64,000 bases of DNA from Prevotella melaninogenica (lineage in GTDB: Bacteria; Bacteroidota; Bacteroidia; Bacteroidales; Bacteroidaceae): positions 1,626,147 to 1,690,146 of the forward strand of contig NZ_CP054011.1 of the NCBI RefSeq assembly GCF_013267595.1, in the 5' to 3' direction. Under the pieces are notes generated by a model. The model did not search any database. It was not told the DNA's origin and worked only from the letters and a program-made list of their open reading frames with translations. The position numbers and the translations under genes were made by a program. How positions within the stretch are numbered: position 1 is the stretch's first letter; every line of letters begins with the position of its first letter. Below, one piece after another: positions 36,133-46,951 of the stretch.

Positions 36133-38310
36133 CTACTTCTTTTCTCCACCCACTAAGTCATCATTCTGAATGCTTCGTTCAGCCTTCTTGACGCTTGCTT
36201 TTAACTTACCAAAGTTCCATGAAAGACGGATTCCAAAGCATTTAGGTTTCATAACGGAGCGTTCATAACCAGTATAATCGCCTCGAACGATACGATAAGT
36301 ACTTGATCTTTCTTTGATGAAAGGCGATTCTGCTGATAAAGATACTGTTAGCTTGTCTTTAAAAAAGCGACGTGTCAAGGTGAAATCATAGTAGAACCAA
36401 TGCCCCTCAATGGCATACGGATCATAAATTCGGTTGCCATATTCACCTCCAATACTGGTTGTCAACGTTAATTCCCAAGGTATTTTCTGCTCCCAATTAA
36501 AGTAGATACCACCACCGCATCCGCTGTTCTTGGTAGAAGGTGTGGGCAAGGTGATTCGGGCATAACGCATGGAAGCGTTGAGTGTAAACGATGTTCCGGT
36601 GAAAGGAGTCCATTCTGTGTAAGATGAAATACCGAACACTTTACTCTTCAGTACGTTCTGATAAGTAGAAACATCTTTGCGATTTTGTTCATACAAGATA
36701 CGACCTATACCATTGTTGGTAAATGAATAATAGGGACTTAATTGCAAAGTAAGTTTTGAAGCAACCAACATATACACAAGTTGTAGCTTTTGATTGCGAC
36801 TGCTTCCTAAGTTTGCATTACCGAAAGAGACTTCTGTTGGTGTGCTAATGATGGCTGGATTGAGATAGCCGATGCCGGGTCTGTTGATGCTGGTATTATA
36901 GCTAAACTTCAGTGTTTGACCGTCGCTAATCTTGTATTGTAGGCTTGCTGATGGTACCCAGTCATTGAGATTAGCATGGTAATCGGCATTACTACCATCG
37001 GGATAGGACGCTTTCATGCGAGTAAACTCATATCTCAAACCTGCACGAGCAGCCCATTTGCCAGCGGTGAAGATATATGAGAGGTAGGCAGCAGCCACTT
37101 GTGCGTTATGCTTGAACTTACTTTCCATGTCAGGAGTAGTCCCTTGATAGTCCATTAATGACGTACTGTTGTTGTAACGAAGGATATATTTCGTTCCGCT
37201 TTCTAACTTATGGTGCTTTCCAAAGGGGCGTACATAGTCAATCTGGAAAGTATGTTCTGTGAAGCGTTCACGGGTATTCTGGTCGTAACTTGTATAGCTG
37301 ACAGGGAAGTTAACCATGTTGTTATACATCTGACGGAAGATGGTGTGTGGTCGTGTAGCTGCCAACATATAAGAAAGCGTCAGGATTTCTCCATCTAAAT
37401 GAGTCTTATGTTGATAATCCAAACGTCCTCCAATGTTAAGATGAGAATAGCCCGGAGTAGTCATATTATTGTCGAATTTGTAAATCAACTGGCTGTTCTT
37501 GTCCCATCGTTCATTCGTGCTTTGTGTGTTGGCATCGACTTTATAGCCAAAAAAATTGGTCGATGCGGTCAGCAAGTTGAGTGAGTCAACCTCATAACTG
37601 GCACTGATATTACCGAAATGTATTGTTGCTGCAGTACTATTAATCCCATATTCACGTTTTTGCTCGCCCGTCTTTACGTAGTCGTAAACCTCCTCTCTAT
37701 TATTTTCTGTTTGTTTTCTGCTTTGGTTCATGTAGTTATAATTGACGGTTGTCGTGAGCTTTCCCACCTTTGTTGTTAGATAAGTACCAAGCCTTACAGA
37801 GCCGTGAGTGTTGACATCAGAGTTCACATTGCCTGATATTCCTTGTAGTTTAGTATTGCTCATCATGACGATGTTGAGGATAGCTGTAGTCCCTTCAGCA
37901 TCATACTTGGCACCGGGATCAGTGATAACCTCAATCCTTTTGATCGTAGAAGCAGGTATTGCCTTGAGAATATCCTTAAGGTTCTGCCCTGAAAGACTTG
38001 GGTCAGGATGTCCGTTCCTATACACCTTAAAACTTGTAGAGCCTTGAACCCTGATGTTTTCTTGTCCGTCAACGGTGACAAGGGGTATTTTCTTGAGTAT
38101 TTCTAAGGTCGTCTTCGTCTGTGCAGTCTTGTCATGCTGCACGTCATAGGTTAGCTTGTCAATATCATTCTTGATAAGCTGGCGCCTTTGTGCTACGACG
38201 ACTTCCTCCAACTTCTGTGTCTTTGTTGAGTCTGTTTTGGTTGTGTTCTGGGCTGATAGGGCTGTTGCAGAGATGCAAGCAGTGAGTAATAGTATTGATT
38301 TATTCCACAT
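36133..38310 (-). CDS. Outer-membrane beta-barrel receptor (OMP_b-brl type)
   Basis: A 725-residue outer-membrane barrel: signal peptide (about 1-21, ending ALSAQ), a plug-like domain (about 35-155, IPASTIKRIEVITDPGAKYD), then a barrel of aromatic-rich strands. Unlike the 18844 receptor it has no STN domain and only a vestige of the CarboxypepD region, so it is not a signalling receptor. No SusD gene follows, so it is not a standard Sus pair. The start is set by the promoter at 38345-38377; the longer frame would begin inside the -7 box. Confidence 0.85.
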   Translation of the reverse strand: MWNKSILLLTACISATALSAQNTTKTDSTKTQKLEEVVVAQRRQLIKNDIDKLTYDVQHDKTAQTKTTLEILKKIPLVTVDGQENIRVQGSTSFKVYRNGHPDPSLSGQNLKDILKAIPASTIKRIEVITDPGAKYDAEGTTAILNIVMMSNTKLQGISGNVNSDVNTHGSVRLGTYLTTKVGKLTTTVNYNYMNQSRKQTENNREEVYDYVKTGEQKREYGINSTAATIHFGNISASYEVDSLNLLTASTNFFGYKVDANTQSTNERWDKNSQLIYKFDNNMTTPGYSHLNIGGRLDYQHKTHLDGEILTLSYMLAATRPHTIFRQMYNNMVNFPVSYTSYDQNTRERFTEHTFQIDYVRPFGKHHKLESGTKYILRYNNSTSLMDYQGTTPDMESKFKHNAQVAAAYLSYIFTAGKWAARAGLRYEFTRMKASYPDGSNADYHANLNDWVPSASLQYKISDGQTLKFSYNTSINRPGIGYLNPAIISTPTEVSFGNANLGSSRNQKLQLVYMLVASKLTLQLSPYYSFTNNGIGRILYEQNRKDVSTYQNVLKSKVFGISSYTEWTPFTGTSFTLNASMRYARITLPTPSTKNSGCGGGIYFNWEQKIPWELTLTTSIGGEYGNRIYDPYAIEGHWFYYDFTLTRRFFKDKLTVSLSAESPFIKERSSTYRIVRGDYTGYERSVMKPKCFGIRLSWNFGKLKASVKKAERSIQNDDLVGGEKK

Positions 38311-38344
38311 AGTCAAAGCGTTAAGTTTATAGTTATCAATATGA

Positions 38345-38377
38345 TGCAAATATATGTTTTTTCTTAATAAGTTGCAA
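38345..38377 (-). promoter_or_regulatory. Promoter of the 36-38 kb barrel gene
   Basis: On the minus strand TTG at 38377-38375, a 21-bp spacer and a perfect TATATTTGC at 38353-38345. It decides the start codon of the gene. Confidence 0.8.
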
Positions 38378-38662
38378 TTTATTTCAAAAGTATTTTTACA
38401 TTCTTGTCCTTATGTTCCGTAGTTTAATCCTTTTTAGTGCTTTTTTCTCTATAAATATGCATGAAGATTACAATGTAGAAAAGCACACAGTGTTTGGTTA
38501 GAAAACAGATTGTCAAACGGAATGAACCCTCCTTTTAATAGGTTGATTAATAGTGGTTTGATAAGATTTTGTCTATACCTATTTATCAATAGAACCTTAC
38601 CAATGGTTTAATGTAACATCAAATCCCCCTATTCCTACCCTTAACTACTGACGTGTTAAGGC

Positions 38663-38728
38663 TTAGCACAAGTGGTGTTAAGCCTCCGCACCAATGGTGC
38701 GAACGCTTCGCACGTGTGGTGCGGAGGA
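38663..38728. repeat. GC-rich 22-bp palindrome array, locus 4
   Basis: Units start at 38663 (TTAGCACAAGTGGTG), 38685 (TCCGCACCAATGGTGCG) and 38707 (TTCGCACGTGTGGTGCGG), 22 bp apart. It lies between the divergent barrel gene and leuS. Confidence 0.8.
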
Positions 38729-38869
38729 GTGAAAGTCATGCGATGTGTAGTTAAGATAAGAGCAGTTTATTGTTATAAAGGGCTTATTCTACCCTAAGTA
38801 AACAAAGTTTATTATACTATTTCGTTCTATAATTCCCATCGAAACGAAGTGTTTTACGGAAACTTTTTG

Positions 38870-38878
38870 TAAATTTGC
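38870..38878 (+). promoter_or_regulatory. leuS -7 promoter element
   Basis: TAAATTTGC is a perfect -7 element 24 bp before the leuS ATG, predicting a leader of under 20 nt. The -33 region is weak. Confidence 0.65.
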
Positions 38879-38902
38879 ACATTAGTTATAATAGAAATAA
38901 GA

Positions 38903-41809
38903 ATGGAATACAACTTCATAGACATTGAGAAGAAATGGCAACAGAAGTGGGTTGAGAATAAGACCTACAAAGTTGTTGAGGACGAGAACAAGCAGAAGTT
39001 CTATGTACTTAATATGTTCCCTTATCCATCAGGAGCCGGATTGCACGTTGGACACCCATTGGGTTATATTGCAAGTGACATCTATGCACGCTATAAGCGA
39101 CTGAAGGGTTTCAACGTGTTGAACCCTATGGGATATGATGCTTACGGACTTCCTGCTGAGCAGTATGCCATTCAGACGGGTCAGCATCCACAGCTGACAA
39201 CCGACACGAACATAGCTCGTTACCGTGAGCAGTTGGATAAGATAGGTTTCAGTTTTGACTGGGATCGTGAGGTACGCACCTGTGACCCACGTTATTATCA
39301 CTGGACACAGTGGGCTTTCGAGCGTATGTTCGAGTCTTATTATGACTATACAGAACAGAAGGCAATGCCTATAAAGGACCTTGTTCGCCACTTTGAGGAA
39401 GAAGGAACACTGAACCTTAATGTCGCACAGAGCGAGGAACTGATTTTCTCAGCACGTGACTGGTCGAGCATGGACGAGCAGGAACAGCAGGAGAAGTTGA
39501 TGAACTATCGTATAGCTTACCTCGGTGAGACGATGGTAAACTGGTGTCCGGGACTCGGAACAGTGCTTGCCAATGACGAGGTTGTCAATGGTGTGAGCGA
39601 GCGTGGAGGCTATCCTGTCGTACAGAAGTTGATGAAGCAGTGGTGTCTTCGTGTGTCTGCTTATTCACAGCGATTGCTTGATGGATTGGAGACTGTCAAC
39701 TGGTCTGACTCTATTAAAGAGACACAGAAGAATTGGATTGGACGTTCTGAGGGTACAGAGGTTGAATTCAAATACCAGACTCCAGTAGCAGGTGGAGAGG
39801 TAAAGGAGGGTCATTTCACTATCTTTACAACGCGTGCTGATACGATGTTCGGTGTTAGTTTCATGGTATTGGCACCAGAGTCAGAACTCGTTGCAGAGCT
39901 TACTTCAGAGGCTCAGAAGGCTGAGGTAGAGGAGTATTTGGCGTATGTAAAGAAGCGCACAGAGTTGGAGCGCATGTCAGATCGTAAGGTGACAGGTGTC
40001 TTCTCAGGCTCATACGGTATCAACCCATTCACTGGTGAGCAGATTCCTATTTGGATTTCAGAGTATGTTTTGGCTGGATATGGAACAGGAGCGATTATGG
40101 CTGTGCCTGCTCATGACAGTCGTGACTATGCCTTTGCAAAGCATTTCAACCTCCCAATCATCCCATTGATTGAGGGTGCTGATGTCTCTGAAGAGAGCTT
40201 TGATGCAAAGCAAGGAATCGTAATGAACTCTCCTGCGGAAGGTAAAGAGAGTATGGACGGTTTCTCTCTTAATGGTCTTACGGTGAAGGAAGCTATTGCC
40301 AAGACCAAGCAGTTTGTTACTGAGAAGGGTATCGGTCGTGTAAAGGTTAACTATCGTCTGCGTGATGCTATCTTCTCACGCCAGCGTTACTGGGGAGAAC
40401 CATTCCCAGTCTATTACAAGCAGGGAATGCCTTACATGATTCCAGAGGAGTGTTTGCCTCTCGAACTACCTGAAATCGACAAGTACGAACCAACAGAAAG
40501 CGGCGAACCACCATTGGGTCGTGCAAAGGTTTGGGCTTGGAACGAGGCAGAACGTAAGGTTGTTGAGAAGTCATTGGTTGACGATAAGACTGTATTCCCA
40601 TTGGAGTTGAATACAATGCCAGGCTTTGCAGGTAGCTCAGCATACTATCTTCGTTACATGGACCCACACAATGACGAGGCACTTGTGGGCAAAAAGGCAG
40701 ACGAGTATTGGCAGAATGTAGACCTTTATGTCGGTGGTACTGAACATGCAACAGGTCACTTGATTTACAGTCGTTTCTGGAATAAGTTCCTCTTTGATAT
40801 TGGTATTAGCTGTAAAGAGGAACCATACGAGAAGTTGGTGAACCAAGGAATGATTCAAGGACGCTCTAACTTCGTTTATCGTATCAACTCTGACGACCAC
40901 TCAAAGGCACCAGTCTTTGTCAGCTTAGGTCAGAAAGATAAGTACGATACTACTCCTATCCATGTTGATGTCAATATCGTTCATGCTGATGTATTGGATG
41001 TTGAGGCTTTCAAGGCATGGCGTCCAGAGTATAACAATGCTGAATTTATCTTCGAAGATGGCACATCATCATCTGATTTCATCAACACCCAAAATTCATC
41101 ACCCGCCACCTATAAATGCGGTTGGGCGGTAGAGAAGATGTCTAAGTCAATGTTCAACGTTGTCAATCCAGATGTGATTGTTGAGCAATATGGTGCAGAT
41201 ACTCTCCGTCTTTACGAAATGTTCTTAGGTCCTGTAGAGGCAAGTAAGCCTTGGGATACGAATGGTATCGATGGTTGTTTCCGTTTCTTGAAGAAGTTCT
41301 GGAAGCTTTATCAGCAGGAACTCAACGATGATGCGCCTTCAAAGGATTCATTGAAGAGCGTTCACAAGCTTATCAAGAAGGTGACAGGCGATATTGAGCA
41401 GTTCTCTTACAACACAGCTGTTTCTGCGTTTATGATTTGCGTCAACGAACTCGGACAGCAGAAGTGTGCTAATCGTGAACTATTGAAGAAGATGGTTATC
41501 GTCATCGCTCCATTCGCACCTCACATGGCTGAAGAGCTGTGGGAGCAGTTGGGTGGTGAGACAAAGAGTGTCTTCGATGCTGAATGGCCTGAATGGGATG
41601 AGTCTTATCTCGTAGAGAATGAGGTGCAGCTGACAGTATCTTTCAATGGTAAGGCACGTTTCCAGATGACCTTCCCTGCTGATGCAACGAAGGAAGATAT
41701 TGAGAAGAAGGCTTTAGAAGACGAACGAAGCCAGCACTATATCGACGGTAAGACAATCGTAAAGATTATCGTTGTGCCGAAGAAGATTATCAATATCGTT
41801 TGCAAATAA
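38903..41809 (+). CDS. leuS: Leucyl-tRNA synthetase
   Basis: Class I aminoacyl-tRNA synthetase (968 residues) that charges tRNA-Leu. HIGH-type motif HVGHPLGY (about 49-56) after PYPSGAG. An editing CP1 domain follows ([12 protein letters not shown], with the later [15 protein letters not shown]). The KMSKS motif appears as [10 protein letters not shown] (about 743-752), then the anticodon-binding helices. It is longer than E. coli LeuRS (860), as usual in the phylum, with an extra segment of about 100 residues (about 655-735) just before KMSKS. Confidence 0.97.
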   Translation: MEYNFIDIEKKWQQKWVENKTYKVVEDENKQKFYVLNMFPYPSGAGLHVGHPLGYIASDIYARYKRLKGFNVLNPMGYDAYGLPAEQYAIQTGQHPQLTTDTNIARYREQLDKIGFSFDWDREVRTCDPRYYHWTQWAFERMFESYYDYTEQKAMPIKDLVRHFEEEGTLNLNVAQSEELIFSARDWSSMDEQEQQEKLMNYRIAYLGETMVNWCPGLGTVLANDEVVNGVSERGGYPVVQKLMKQWCLRVSAYSQRLLDGLETVNWSDSIKETQKNWIGRSEGTEVEFKYQTPVAGGEVKEGHFTIFTTRADTMFGVSFMVLAPESELVAELTSEAQKAEVEEYLAYVKKRTELERMSDRKVTGVFSGSYGINPFTGEQIPIWISEYVLAGYGTGAIMAVPAHDSRDYAFAKHFNLPIIPLIEGADVSEESFDAKQGIVMNSPAEGKESMDGFSLNGLTVKEAIAKTKQFVTEKGIGRVKVNYRLRDAIFSRQRYWGEPFPVYYKQGMPYMIPEECLPLELPEIDKYEPTESGEPPLGRAKVWAWNEAERKVVEKSLVDDKTVFPLELNTMPGFAGSSAYYLRYMDPHNDEALVGKKADEYWQNVDLYVGGTEHATGHLIYSRFWNKFLFDIGISCKEEPYEKLVNQGMIQGRSNFVYRINSDDHSKAPVFVSLGQKDKYDTTPIHVDVNIVHADVLDVEAFKAWRPEYNNAEFIFEDGTSSSDFINTQNSSPATYKCGWAVEKMSKSMFNVVNPDVIVEQYGADTLRLYEMFLGPVEASKPWDTNGIDGCFRFLKKFWKLYQQELNDDAPSKDSLKSVHKLIKKVTGDIEQFSYNTAVSAFMICVNELGQQKCANRELLKKMVIVIAPFAPHMAEELWEQLGGETKSVFDAEWPEWDESYLVENEVQLTVSFNGKARFQMTFPADATKEDIEKKALEDERSQHYIDGKTIVKIIVVPKKIINIVCK

Positions 41810-41826
41810 CTATTCAATAAACCATA

Positions 41827-41943
41827 GAAGAGGCTGTATGGAAACAGGGTTGCAGGTTTGTTTCTCTGACAGCGGTAATCTCCAACGGAAAGGAAGTCCG
41901 TATGTTAGTATCCACTACAGTCGTGTTGCGATACAGCCTCTTC
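41827..41943. repeat. 117-bp element with 13-bp perfect terminal inverted repeats
   Basis: GAAGAGGCTGTAT (41827-41839) and ATACAGCCTCTTC (41931-41943) bound an internally structured stretch with, for example, CTGACA/TGTTAG and GCGG/CCGT stems. It fills most of the leuS-yitT spacer. It may be a MITE-like element or an expressed structured RNA. The overlapping 65-codon open frame is not considered real. Confidence 0.6.
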
Positions 41944-41965
41944 GTCTTAACCATTCTAAGAGCCT

Positions 41966-42952
41966 ATGACCATTGATCAACAACTCATCCGATCCGAAGC
42001 CAAAGATTACTTTTTCTTGACCGTTGGCTTAATTATTTACGCTGCTGCCTTTACCGTCTTTCTAATGCCTTATGAGATAGTAACGGGTGGAGTGACGGGT
42101 ATGTCTGCCGTAATCTACTATGCTACGGGTTTTAAGATTGAGAATACTTACATGATTATCAACATTTCGTTGTTGATAGTTGCTTTGAAGATATTGGGCT
42201 TTAAGTTCCTGATGAAGACCATCTATGCTATCTTTGCCCTTTATTTCCTATTGATTTTTGCGCAGGATCTGATGCCTAAGGATGCTGCAGGACACATGGT
42301 GAAGATGCTCGGTGAAGACCAAGCTTTTATGTCATTGATTATTGGTTGTAGCCTTACAGGTACGGGATTGGCAATCGTCTTCTTAAATAATGGAAGTACG
42401 GGTGGTACGGATATCATTGCTGCCTGTGTCAATAAGTATCATGATATCTCGTTGGGACAGGTCTTAATGGGCGTTGACATCTTGATTGTGGGTAGCTGTT
42501 TGTTCTTCCCTCAGTTTGGTGATGTCATGGAACGCTTGCATAAGATGGTCTTTGGTTACTGTACGATGTTCATCGAGTGTTTTATGTTAGACCACGTGAT
42601 GAATATGAGACGCGAGTCAGTACAGTTCATGATCTTCTCTTGGAAACATGAGGAAATAGCCAAAGCGATTGTTGAGGAGACCGAGCATGCGCTGACTATC
42701 CTTGACGGACATGGTTGGTACACTGGTAATGATATGAAGGTTATCTGCTTGTTGGCAAAGCGTAACGAGAGTAAAACTATCTTCCGTATCATCAAGATGG
42801 TCGACCCAACAGCCTTTGTAAGCCAGAGTTCGGTTATCGGTGTCTATGGTGAAGGCTTCGATCAGATAAAGATTAAGGCTAAAAAGGAAATGAAAAAGCA
42901 GGAAAAGAAGTTGGCTGAAGCCATGAAAAAGCCTGCGAATGAACAGAAATAA
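41966..42952 (+). CDS. YitT family membrane protein
   Basis: A 328-residue protein. The N-terminal part has five or six membrane helices (about 15-180) with GGVTGMSAVIYYATG and NNGSTGGTDIIAA glycine-rich segments, typical of the YitT (DUF161) family. The C-terminal soluble domain (about 220-305) fits DUF2179, and a lysine-rich tail follows. Transport is suspected for the family, but the substrate is unknown. It is flanked by two hairpin-rich spacers. Confidence 0.88.
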   Translation: MTIDQQLIRSEAKDYFFLTVGLIIYAAAFTVFLMPYEIVTGGVTGMSAVIYYATGFKIENTYMIINISLLIVALKILGFKFLMKTIYAIFALYFLLIFAQDLMPKDAAGHMVKMLGEDQAFMSLIIGCSLTGTGLAIVFLNNGSTGGTDIIAACVNKYHDISLGQVLMGVDILIVGSCLFFPQFGDVMERLHKMVFGYCTMFIECFMLDHVMNMRRESVQFMIFSWKHEEIAKAIVEETEHALTILDGHGWYTGNDMKVICLLAKRNESKTIFRIIKMVDPTAFVSQSSVIGVYGEGFDQIKIKAKKEMKKQEKKLAEAMKKPANEQK

Positions 42953-42984
42953 ATAGGCAGTAGGGCTGTGTTCCACATGCTATA

Positions 42985-43064
42985 CCACAGGGACACATGA
43001 CTCGTGTGTTCAATGGCTGTAAGCTTTTGCGAGCACATGAGTGGTGGGTCCCTGTCGTGTTGAC
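42985..43064. repeat. Structured intergenic hairpin
   Basis: ACAGGGAC (42987-42994) pairs with GTCCCTGT (43048-43055), with an inner CACATGACTCGTGTG palindrome and a CACATGAGTG copy. It lies between the yitT-like gene and rdgB. No T-run follows on the plus strand. The function is unknown. Confidence 0.5.
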
Positions 43065-43119
43065 AAGGGGCTTGATGTGATAACATAGTTTTTTCATAGT
43101 AAGGAAAGGATTTACGAAG

Positions 43120-43704
43120 ATGAAAATAGTATTTGCAACAAATAATAAACACAAGTTAGAAGAGATTAAGGACATCCTTGGAAAGGACTTTGAAATCGTT
43201 TCTTTGGCTGAGATTGGCTGTCATGAGGATATCCCTGAGACTGGAGCAACACTGGAGGAGAATGCACGTCAGAAGTCTTCTTACGTCGTTGAACACTACG
43301 GTCAGAACTGTTTTGCTGACGATACTGGACTTGAGGTGGAGGCGCTCGGTGGTGAACCCGGTGTACATTCAGCTCGTTATGCAAAGGGAACTGACCACGA
43401 TAGCGAGGCGAATATGCGTAAGCTATTGGCAAACTTAGAAGGGAAAGCCAATCGTAAAGCCTACTTTCGCACCATTATCTCACTCATCATTGATGGTGTA
43501 GAACATCAGTTTGAGGGTAAGGTAGAGGGTAGAATCGCTACCGAGAATCATGGAACAGAGGGTTTCGGATATGACCCTATCTTCATTCCAGAGGGTTATG
43601 ACAAGAGCTTTGCAGAACTTGGTGAGGAGATAAAGAACCAGATTTCTCATCGTGCAAGGGCTGTAAAGAAGTTGGCGGAATACTTGGGAAAGCTGAAAGG
43701 ATAA
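43120..43704 (+). CDS. rdgB: Non-canonical purine NTP pyrophosphatase (RdgB/HAM1)
   Basis: House-cleaning enzyme (194 residues) that hydrolyses dITP, ITP and XTP to monophosphates, keeping them out of DNA. Family motifs are [12 protein letters not shown] at the N-terminus, [20 protein letters not shown] with the catalytic acids, and [12 protein letters not shown] then [10 protein letters not shown]. The leader holds the hairpin described at 42985. Confidence 0.96.
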   Translation: MKIVFATNNKHKLEEIKDILGKDFEIVSLAEIGCHEDIPETGATLEENARQKSSYVVEHYGQNCFADDTGLEVEALGGEPGVHSARYAKGTDHDSEANMRKLLANLEGKANRKAYFRTIISLIIDGVEHQFEGKVEGRIATENHGTEGFGYDPIFIPEGYDKSFAELGEEIKNQISHRARAVKKLAEYLGKLKG

Positions 43705-43800
43705 AAGAGTAAAAAGGTTAAAGGGGCTTTTTAAGGGGGAAAGAAGTAACAAAGTAAAACCGTTAAACCCCCCTTTTCGATTTCTATAAATACCCTTTCC

Positions 43801-43891
43801 GAATTATTTTCATGAAGAAAAACATTTCTTTTCATGAAGAAAAATATTTTTTTTCACGACAAAAAGAAATTCTTTTCATGAAAATAATTTG
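43801..43891. repeat. AT-rich 22-bp palindrome array, four units
   Basis: It opens GAATTATTTTCATGAAG. The cores TTTTCATGAAGA, TTTTCATGAAGA, TTTTCACGACAA and TTTTCATGAAAA are exactly 22 bp apart, and it closes ATAATTTG. It is between rdgB and the GT2 gene. Confidence 0.8.
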
Positions 43892-44037
43892 AGGAAGACA
43901 GTTCCTTTATCCTGCCTTTTGGCTGATAATAACGGCTGAAAGGGCTGCTTTTTTTAGCTTGATAAGCCCCGATTCGAAGCAAATTAGCTTATGCATTGCC
44001 TGTTTGACATAAAGAATATAACTATTTAATATCTGCT

Positions 44038-44922
44038 ATGTTGTCTATTCTTCTTCCTGTTTATAACTGTAATTGTGAAGCTTTGGTGACAGAGTTACAT
44101 CGGCAGTGCGTGGAATGTGGTACTGAATTTGAGATTATTGTAGCTGATGATTGCTCTTCTGTGGCAAGCTATATAGAGCATAACTTGCGTATAGAGAGGT
44201 TGGAAGGTGTCCGTTATATAACAAGAAAACAGAACGTTGGGCGTTCAGCTATCCGTAATTTCCTTATTTCGCAAGCACAAGGAGAGTGGCTTCTCTTCAT
44301 AGATGGAGATTTAACATTAGACAATTCACACTTTATTCGTCGTTATCTGCAGGCTAAAAGCAATGTTGTTGTAGGTGGAATAAGGATAGGAGGAGATCTA
44401 AACAGGTGGAAAAATAACCTCAGATACCGCTATGAGAAGGCGTATGAACAGCAGAATACACCGCAAGATAGGCAGTGTCATGCTACAAAACACTTTCGTA
44501 CGACAAACTTCTTAGCACATAAAGACATCATGATGGAACATTCTTTTGATGAGAATTTCGTCCAATACGGCTATGAAGATGTACTCTTTGGTAAGTCACT
44601 TGCCATGGATCATATAGCAATCACGCATATCGATAACCCCATAACACTTGATTTCTTTGAATCAAACAGTGAGTTCTTGGATAAAACTGAACAGTCTCTT
44701 CGTACACTATATACCTTCCGTAACCAACTGAAAGGTTATTCCCAACTGCTTGAAACTGCTGAGAAAATAAAGAAACTGCACCTACAAAAGCTGGTTAATG
44801 CAGCTTATTTCCTTGTAGGACAACGCATAAAGAAACATCTTCAAGGCAATAATCCCAGTATTTTCTTGTTTAATGTATACAAACTGATGTATTATATCCA
44901 TCACGAAAAGAATACTCTATGA
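44038..44922 (+). CDS. Glycosyltransferase family 2
   Basis: A 294-residue GT-A enzyme that adds a sugar from a nucleotide donor, probably to a surface glycan. Motifs: LLPVYNCNCEALVTELH at the N-terminus, EIIVADDCSS (donor-binding DD) and LLFIDGDLTLD (the DxD-like metal site). The acceptor region has FRTTNFLAHKDIM and NFVQYGYEDVLFG. It overlaps porZ by 4 bp and heads the four-gene cluster running to 49350. Confidence 0.92.
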   Translation: MLSILLPVYNCNCEALVTELHRQCVECGTEFEIIVADDCSSVASYIEHNLRIERLEGVRYITRKQNVGRSAIRNFLISQAQGEWLLFIDGDLTLDNSHFIRRYLQAKSNVVVGGIRIGGDLNRWKNNLRYRYEKAYEQQNTPQDRQCHATKHFRTTNFLAHKDIMMEHSFDENFVQYGYEDVLFGKSLAMDHIAITHIDNPITLDFFESNSEFLDKTEQSLRTLYTFRNQLKGYSQLLETAEKIKKLHLQKLVNAAYFLVGQRIKKHLQGNNPSIFLFNVYKLMYYIHHEKNTL

Positions 44923-46943
44923 CAATAAAACGATATCTCTTAGTTGCGGCTTTCATCTTGTTAGCTTACTGTAATGCCCTTGCTGGCGGTGTTGGAACAT
45001 GGAAGAATTATCTTGCCTACAGTGATGTACAGTGGGTTGAAGAAGGAAGTAACAAGTTGTATGTACTTGCTTCCAATAGCCTTTATACCTATAACAAGAA
45101 CGACCAGAGTATAAAGACCTACGATAAAGTCAATGGTTTGAGCGATTCGGATATCCGTTTCATTGCTTGGAATAAGACAGCTCGTCGGTTGGTTATCCTC
45201 TATTCGAATAATAATATCGACCTATTGGACGATAGAGGGAATGTTACCAATGTACCAGATTACTATTTAAAGACAACAATGGCAGATAAAACCGTCAATG
45301 GTATTGATATGTCTGGCGTTTATTGTTATCTCTCTACAGGTTTTGGACTTGTAAAACTCAATGTTGCTAAAGCAGAGATAAGCGACAGTTATAACCTTTC
45401 TTTCCCTGTCAATTACAGCTATATTGAGGGCGGTTATATCTATGCTGCCAGCCAAAGTAACGGACTATATCGTGCTGCCTTGTCTGCTAATCTCCTCGAT
45501 AGAAATAACTGGACGAACGTAGGAACTTATGTAGAGCGTCCAAGAACAGCAGATGCAGCACTATTGGCACAGGCTAAAACGCTTAATCCTGGCGGTCCAA
45601 AGCGCAACACCTTTGTATGGACTACCTTCCTTAATAACCGTCTTTATGGTACTGGAGGTATCTACAATCCGACCGTTAATAACTGGGAGAATCCAGGTAT
45701 TGTACAGGTGTTACAGGGTGATGATTGGGACTTCTTCGAAGACAATCTTTCTACTCGTACGGGTTATCCTTATATAGGAACAAAGGCGGTAGCAATAGAC
45801 CCTCGCAATAGTAATCATGTGTATGTAGGAGCACGAACAGGCCTCTATGAGTTTATGTCTGGTAAGATGGTAGCCTTCTATAACAAGGACAATAGCATCC
45901 TGCAAGGAGCTATGGACAGAGGCAGAGAACTGGGTAATGATTATGTACTTGTCTACGGATTGGCTTACGATAGAGAGGGGAATCTATGGGTACTCAATAA
46001 CCAAACGAAGAAAGAAAACCTAATTCGTGTGTCGAAAGATGGGCAGATGACATCCTTCAGTAAGCCTGAACTGATGAAAGATGGTATAGGACTCTCAGGC
46101 TTATCACAGATGCGCTTGGACAGTCGCAACCTCCTTTGGTTTTGCAATGATTACTGGATACAGCCGGGACTCTTCTCTTATGACCCTAAGAATGATAAGC
46201 TCAAAGCTTATACTCGCTTTGTGAATGAGGATGGTTCTAACGTAGATATTACAGCTGTTCACTGCTGGGCAGAGGACTTAGACCATAATATTTGGGTGGG
46301 AACAACAGCTGGTCCGATGCTTCTTCAACGCTCTCAAATGAACGAACAGGATAACTATCGCTTTGTACAAGTTAAGGTTCCGCGTAACGATGGAACCAAT
46401 CTTGCAGACTATCTTCTCGCTGGTCTTGATATTACTGCTATGGCAGTTGATGGCGGAGGGCGCAAGTGGTTTGGTACAAAAGGCAATGGTGTCTACCTCA
46501 TTAGTGCGGATAATATGACACAGTTGCAGTATTTTACGACTACAAATAGTCATCTGCTGTCTAACAACATTCAATCTATTTCTATCAATGACGTAACTGG
46601 TGAGGTGTTCTTTGCTACTGATAATGGTCTCTGTTCATATATGAGTGATGCTACAAAGGCTGTAGACTCACCTAATGATGAGACCACATACGCCTATCCA
46701 AACCCAGTAAAACCGGGTTATACAGGACCTATTACGATTGTTGGTTTATCGCTGAATGTCAATGTGAAGATTGTAACAACAAATGGAGTTCTTGTCGCTG
46801 AAGGTACCAGTAATGGTGGCTCTTTCGTCTGGGATGGCAAGGATAAGAACGGAAAACGTGTTGCATCAGGCGTTTATATGGTACAGACTGCCGATGAAAA
46901 CGGTGACAATGGAACTGTTTGTAAGGTTGCTGTAGTTAATTAA
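44919..46943 (+). CDS. porZ: Type IX secretion system protein PorZ
   Basis: A 674-residue exported beta-propeller protein. The signal peptide (about 1-22) is followed by a GVGTWKNYLAYSDVQWV start and two propeller-like halves with recurrent LW[VF]-type strands (YDREGNLWVLNNQ, DSRNLLWFCND, DHNIWVGTTAGPM, GGRKWFGTKGNG). The C-terminal domain (about 590-674, YAYPNPVKPGYTGP and RVASGVYMVQ) looks like a T9SS sorting domain. In Porphyromonas gingivalis PorZ is a surface component of the T9SS attachment complex and binds A-LPS (known of the family). Here it overlaps a GT2 gene by 4 bp and precedes other glycan genes. Confidence 0.9.
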   Translation: MTIKRYLLVAAFILLAYCNALAGGVGTWKNYLAYSDVQWVEEGSNKLYVLASNSLYTYNKNDQSIKTYDKVNGLSDSDIRFIAWNKTARRLVILYSNNNIDLLDDRGNVTNVPDYYLKTTMADKTVNGIDMSGVYCYLSTGFGLVKLNVAKAEISDSYNLSFPVNYSYIEGGYIYAASQSNGLYRAALSANLLDRNNWTNVGTYVERPRTADAALLAQAKTLNPGGPKRNTFVWTTFLNNRLYGTGGIYNPTVNNWENPGIVQVLQGDDWDFFEDNLSTRTGYPYIGTKAVAIDPRNSNHVYVGARTGLYEFMSGKMVAFYNKDNSILQGAMDRGRELGNDYVLVYGLAYDREGNLWVLNNQTKKENLIRVSKDGQMTSFSKPELMKDGIGLSGLSQMRLDSRNLLWFCNDYWIQPGLFSYDPKNDKLKAYTRFVNEDGSNVDITAVHCWAEDLDHNIWVGTTAGPMLLQRSQMNEQDNYRFVQVKVPRNDGTNLADYLLAGLDITAMAVDGGGRKWFGTKGNGVYLISADNMTQLQYFTTTNSHLLSNNIQSISINDVTGEVFFATDNGLCSYMSDATKAVDSPNDETTYAYPNPVKPGYTGPITIVGLSLNVNVKIVTTNGVLVAEGTSNGGSFVWDGKDKNGKRVASGVYMVQTADENGDNGTVCKVAVVN

Positions 46944-46951
46944 TTGAGGCA

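Noticed and set aside
41827..41943. 4.5S (SRP) RNA
   Set aside because: It has a suitable length and closing stem, but the conserved domain IV pair (CAGG opposite AGCA around a GGAA loop) is absent on both strands.
41772..41969. 65-codon open frame after leuS
   Set aside because: It overlaps the leuS end and the 117-bp inverted-repeat element; no ribosome-binding or family evidence.
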